Assembly (NCBI GenBank): GCA_017501025.1
Contig: JAFVXS010000057.1
Location: forward strand, 1-7,265
Length of the DNA stretch: 7,265 bases
Source of the DNA: Alistipes sp.
GTDB lineage: Bacteria > Bacteroidota > Bacteroidia > Bacteroidales > Rikenellaceae
Direction: 5' to 3'
The position numbers and the translations under genes are program-made. The notes below the pieces were generated by a model. It did not search any database and was not told the origin of the DNA. It saw only the letters and a program-made list of their open reading frames with translations. Shown here in pieces: positions 5,338 through 7,265 of this stretch (positions within the stretch are counted from its first letter, which is position 1; each line of letters begins with the position of its first letter).

Positions 5338-6033
5338 CTATTTGGATATCAATCCCTTCAACAGTGTATATAGCTCCGTAATCCAATCGACAAGAACATC
5401 CGCCCACTCTTGAAGTAACTGCCACGAATCCAACGCAACCGATTTGAAAGCATCGAGAACTCCCATACGGATACTTAAAAGTATTATCGTTGCATTGAAC
5501 AACCAAGCCCAAATAAGAAAGAGATACGAGCGTAGATACCCGACTGAACGAATATCGGTTTGATGATTTCCCGTTTGTCGCCAAAAGCACAACAGATGAA
5601 AGGCAAACGTGACGCCAATCATTATATCAAAGATATAAAGCGACTTCGTTGCACCCAACAACCGCAAAAATAGCAGTGCATAGGTAAAGATTGGCAAACA
5701 ATACGGTGCCAACGAGATAAAAATTTGCCCGAAACGTATTCGTCCGCTATGGGTAATTTCGCCCTCGCCCGTTGTAGCCGAAAACGAGTGGATGCGACGT
5801 AGAAACATCATACCCACAACTGTATGCGACAACTCGTGCGAGAAGGTCTGCAACCAGCTCTCATTGCGTGTAAAGATACGCAGAATACGCAACAGAAAAT
5901 AGCCACCTGCACCTATCAAAAACCACTGATAGGTCATCCAATGCGATATAGCCCAACCCGCAGCCGGAACAACCACCGCAACCGCCAAAGCGATAGCCAA
6001 CAAAATTATCGGATAGAACAACAATCGAAGCAT
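5338..6033 (-). CDS. M50B-like integral membrane zinc metallopeptidase
   Basis: A 231-residue polytopic membrane protein. Hydrophobic segments lie at about 4-28, 33-53, 68-80, 103-126, 131-150 and 167-189. The zinc-binding motif HELSH is at 66-70 in the context TFSHELSHTVVGMMFLRR, followed by SFSATTGEGEITHSG and FISLAPYCLPIFTY (105-118), a pattern I associate with the M50B-like group (site-2-protease related). The usual M50 LDG motif for the third zinc ligand is not obvious; Asp160 in HQTDIRS or His146 are candidates. The tail (about 195-231) is amphipathic helix. The substrate is unknown. The gene lies 83 bp downstream of prs on the same strand, with a strong hairpin in the gap and no clear promoter of its own, so it may be read through from prs. 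It converges on rplT. Confidence 0.82.
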   Translation of the reverse strand: MLRLLFYPIILLAIALAVAVVVPAAGWAISHWMTYQWFLIGAGGYFLLRILRIFTRNESWLQTFSHELSHTVVGMMFLRRIHSFSATTGEGEITHSGRIRFGQIFISLAPYCLPIFTYALLFLRLLGATKSLYIFDIMIGVTFAFHLLCFWRQTGNHQTDIRSVGYLRSYLFLIWAWLFNATIILLSIRMGVLDAFKSVALDSWQLLQEWADVLVDWITELYTLLKGLISK

Positions 6034-6051
6034 CCTTTTAATTTTTGTACA

Positions 6052-6091
6052 ACTCGCTGCCTACCGACCTTATTGGCGATAGGCAGCGAGT
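6052..6091 (-). other. 12-bp perfect inverted repeat between prs and the M50 peptidase gene
   Basis: ACTCGCTGCCTA (6052-6063) and TAGGCAGCGAGT (6080-6091) form a perfect 12-bp, GC-rich stem with a 16-nt loop. It starts 25 bp after the prs stop and ends 18 bp before the peptidase start. On the minus strand it is followed by TTGTACAAAAATT, not a T-run, so it is a weak or Rho-assisted terminator at best. It may instead act as an mRNA 3'-end stabiliser or partial read-through element. Confidence 0.6.
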
Positions 6092-6116
6092 ATTATATAA
6101 CACTATCCAAAATCTC

Positions 6117-7058
6117 CTATTTGAAGAAAATCGAAGATATCTCCTTATAGTTATGCACGCGCTCGATGACTTCGGCGAAGATATCGGCACACGACAAAAC
6201 CGTAAACTTATGCAGATCTTTTTCAGGATTCAACGGAATGGTGTCGGATACGATAACCTCCTCCAAAGCACTCTCGTTGATACGCTCGTATGCCGAACCC
6301 GACAAAACAGGGTGTGTGATGGCTGCACGAACGCTCTTTGCACCACGCTCCATCAACATATTGGCTGCCATACAGATTGTACCTGCCGTATCAATCATAT
6401 CATCGACAATCAGCACGTTACGACCCTCAACATCGCCAATAGCGGTCATCGAGCCAACAACATTTGCCTTTGCTCGCTCCTTGTGCGAGATAATGATAGG
6501 CGTTCCAAGCAGTTTTGCATAGGTACCTGCACGCTTTGCACCACCCATATCGGGAGCAGCAATCGAGAGATTATCGATATTCAGCTTCTGGATGTATGGA
6601 ACAAACATTCCGCTGGCAAACAGAGCATCAACAGGAACATCGAAAAATCCCTGAATCTGATCAGCGTGCAAATCCATCGTCATAACACGATCAACACCCG
6701 CCGCAACCAACATATTGGCAACGAGTTTCGATGTAATCGGAACACGAGGACGATCCTTACGATCCTGACGAGCCCAGCCAAAGTATGGAATAACTGCAAT
6801 AACCTTGTATGCCGATGCACGACGTGCTGCGTCAATCATCATCAGCAACTCCATAAGGTTGTCCGACTTTGGAAAGGTAGATTGAATGATAAATACCGTA
6901 CAACCACGAATAGACTCATTGTAACGAGGCTGGAACTCGCCATCGCTAAACTCCAAGCAGTCACAATCGCCAAGTGTTGTACCATAGGCCGCTACTATCT
7001 TCTCGGCGAGATAGCGTGAATTGCGACCTGTAAAGAATTTAATTTTGTGGATAGCCAT
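6117..7058 (-). CDS. prs: Ribose-phosphate pyrophosphokinase (PRPP synthase, class I)
   Basis: It makes PRPP from ribose-5-phosphate and ATP for purine, pyrimidine, NAD, histidine and tryptophan synthesis, in the cytoplasm. The 313 residues match the class I family length (about 310-320). Recognisable motifs in order: FTGRNSRYLAEKI near the N-terminus; FSDGEFQPR with the family's SDGE; the ATP-binding segment PYFGWARQDRK; the MTMDLHADQIQGFFDVPVD core; APDMGGAKRA; the K-E-R-A-K-A catalytic flexible loop; and the PRPP-binding loop VLIVDDMIDTAGT. YFGWARQDRK has Trp where most family members have Tyr. The ATG at 7058 gives the standard N-terminus. It lies 47 bp downstream of engB on the same strand and could be transcribed from engB or from a weak promoter in the gap. 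Confidence 0.97.
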   Translation of the reverse strand: MAIHKIKFFTGRNSRYLAEKIVAAYGTTLGDCDCLEFSDGEFQPRYNESIRGCTVFIIQSTFPKSDNLMELLMMIDAARRASAYKVIAVIPYFGWARQDRKDRPRVPITSKLVANMLVAAGVDRVMTMDLHADQIQGFFDVPVDALFASGMFVPYIQKLNIDNLSIAAPDMGGAKRAGTYAKLLGTPIIISHKERAKANVVGSMTAIGDVEGRNVLIVDDMIDTAGTICMAANMLMERGAKSVRAAITHPVLSGSAYERINESALEEVIVSDTIPLNPEKDLHKFTVLSCADIFAEVIERVHNYKEISSIFFK

Positions 7059-7090
7059 AATTGGGTTATGTTAAAATTAATTTAATGTGT

Positions 7091-7098
7091 CAAAAATA
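7091..7098 (-). promoter_or_regulatory. Possible -7 element of a prs promoter
   Basis: On the minus strand TATTTTTG (7098-7091) matches TAnnTTTG. It would place the transcription start about 25 nt ahead of the prs ATG. No TTTG lies at the right distance upstream, where the end of engB sits, so this may be weak or chance. Confidence 0.3.
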
Positions 7099-7105
7099 CG
7101 TCGTT

Positions 7106-7265
7106 TTATAACACTTCTTTCTCCGTTGCATCGGAAGATTTCAATATTTTATCGACAAATGCCAGAATCTCATCGCGACCCGTGCGTTTTTCGCTCGACG
7201 AAGCAAACATCGGTGGCAACTCCTCCCACTGTTCGCTCAATCGATGTCTGTATGCCGTCATATTG
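7106..7265 (-). CDS. engB: C-terminal end of ribosome biogenesis GTPase EngB/YihA/YsxC (partial)
   Basis: A minus-strand frame enters from the right edge and ends at TAA 7108-7106, giving the last 52 residues. The segment WEELPPMFASSSEKRTGRDE followed by ILAFVDKIL matches the conserved end of EngB (ELPPxFxTSSxxxxGRxEIL), which contains the G5 nucleotide-binding motif SSSEK in place of the more usual TSS. EngB is a GTPase needed for late assembly of the 50S subunit. The short acidic tail SSDATEKEVL is variable in the family. The start, the P-loop and the other G motifs lie outside the window. Confidence 0.85.
   Translation of the reverse strand, partial: NMTAYRHRLSEQWEELPPMFASSSEKRTGRDEILAFVDKILKSSDATEKEVL

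Noticed and set aside
6087..6100. TATAAT-like string on the minus strand ahead of the M50 gene
   Set aside because: Bacteroidota do not use the E. coli -10 consensus as their main promoter, and no TAnnTTTG lies at a proper distance from the nearby TTTG.
6045..7019. 324-codon plus-strand open frame opposite prs
   Set aside because: It is antisense to a certain housekeeping gene; the translation is rich in Asn, Cys, Thr and His in a way typical of shadow frames.

Overview
The window looks like chromosomal DNA from a member of the Bacteroidota, most likely order Bacteroidales. Three signs support this. Promoters fit the Bacteroidota pattern (TTTG about 19-20 bp ahead of TAnnTTTG). Start codons lack clear Shine-Dalgarno sequences. 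The gene content is typical of gut Bacteroidales: a serine-type lipoprotein sulfatase, an anaerobic sulfatase-maturating enzyme (anSME) and an M50B-like membrane peptidase. A Rikenellaceae/Alistipes-like source is a guess from general appearance only. No mobile elements, CRISPR arrays, tRNA or rRNA genes were seen.

Layout. Positions 3-104 (+) hold the last 33 codons of an unidentified gene, which overlaps by ATGA the start of a small single-pass membrane protein (101-511, +). After about 150 bp of AT-rich intergenic DNA, a good Bacteroidota promoter (662-693) drives cysQ (711-1565, +), which ends at a perfect 13-bp terminator hairpin (1583-1615). That hairpin is shared with a convergent two-gene operon on the minus strand: a lipoprotein sulfatase (4485 to 2887), then 8 bp later an anSME (2878 to 1631). 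The anSME would oxidise the sulfatase's active-site serine to formylglycine in the cytoplasm before export. The sulfatase promoter lies back to back with the promoter of rpmI-rplT (4606-5266, +), which encodes ribosomal proteins bL35 and bL20 and ends at a strong terminator. The 121-bp gap between rpmI and rplT holds a nested stem-loop just before the rplT start codon. On the far right, three genes read leftward: the end of engB (7265 to 7106), prs (7058 to 6117) and an M50B-like zinc metallopeptidase (6033 to 5338).

How the parts fit. The most coherent functional unit is the sulfatase plus its own maturase. CysQ, on the other side of the shared terminator, recycles PAP from sulfate assimilation, so there is a loose sulfur theme but no shared transcription. 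rpmI-rplT, engB and prs are housekeeping genes for ribosome assembly and nucleotide supply.

The most promising undescribed element is the structured RNA between rpmI and rplT, a candidate bL20 autoregulatory site. It has been judged only by base pairing read by eye, with no covariation test. The other notable point is that the sulfatase has glycine where the canonical catalytic histidine of the G-K-W-H motif would be.
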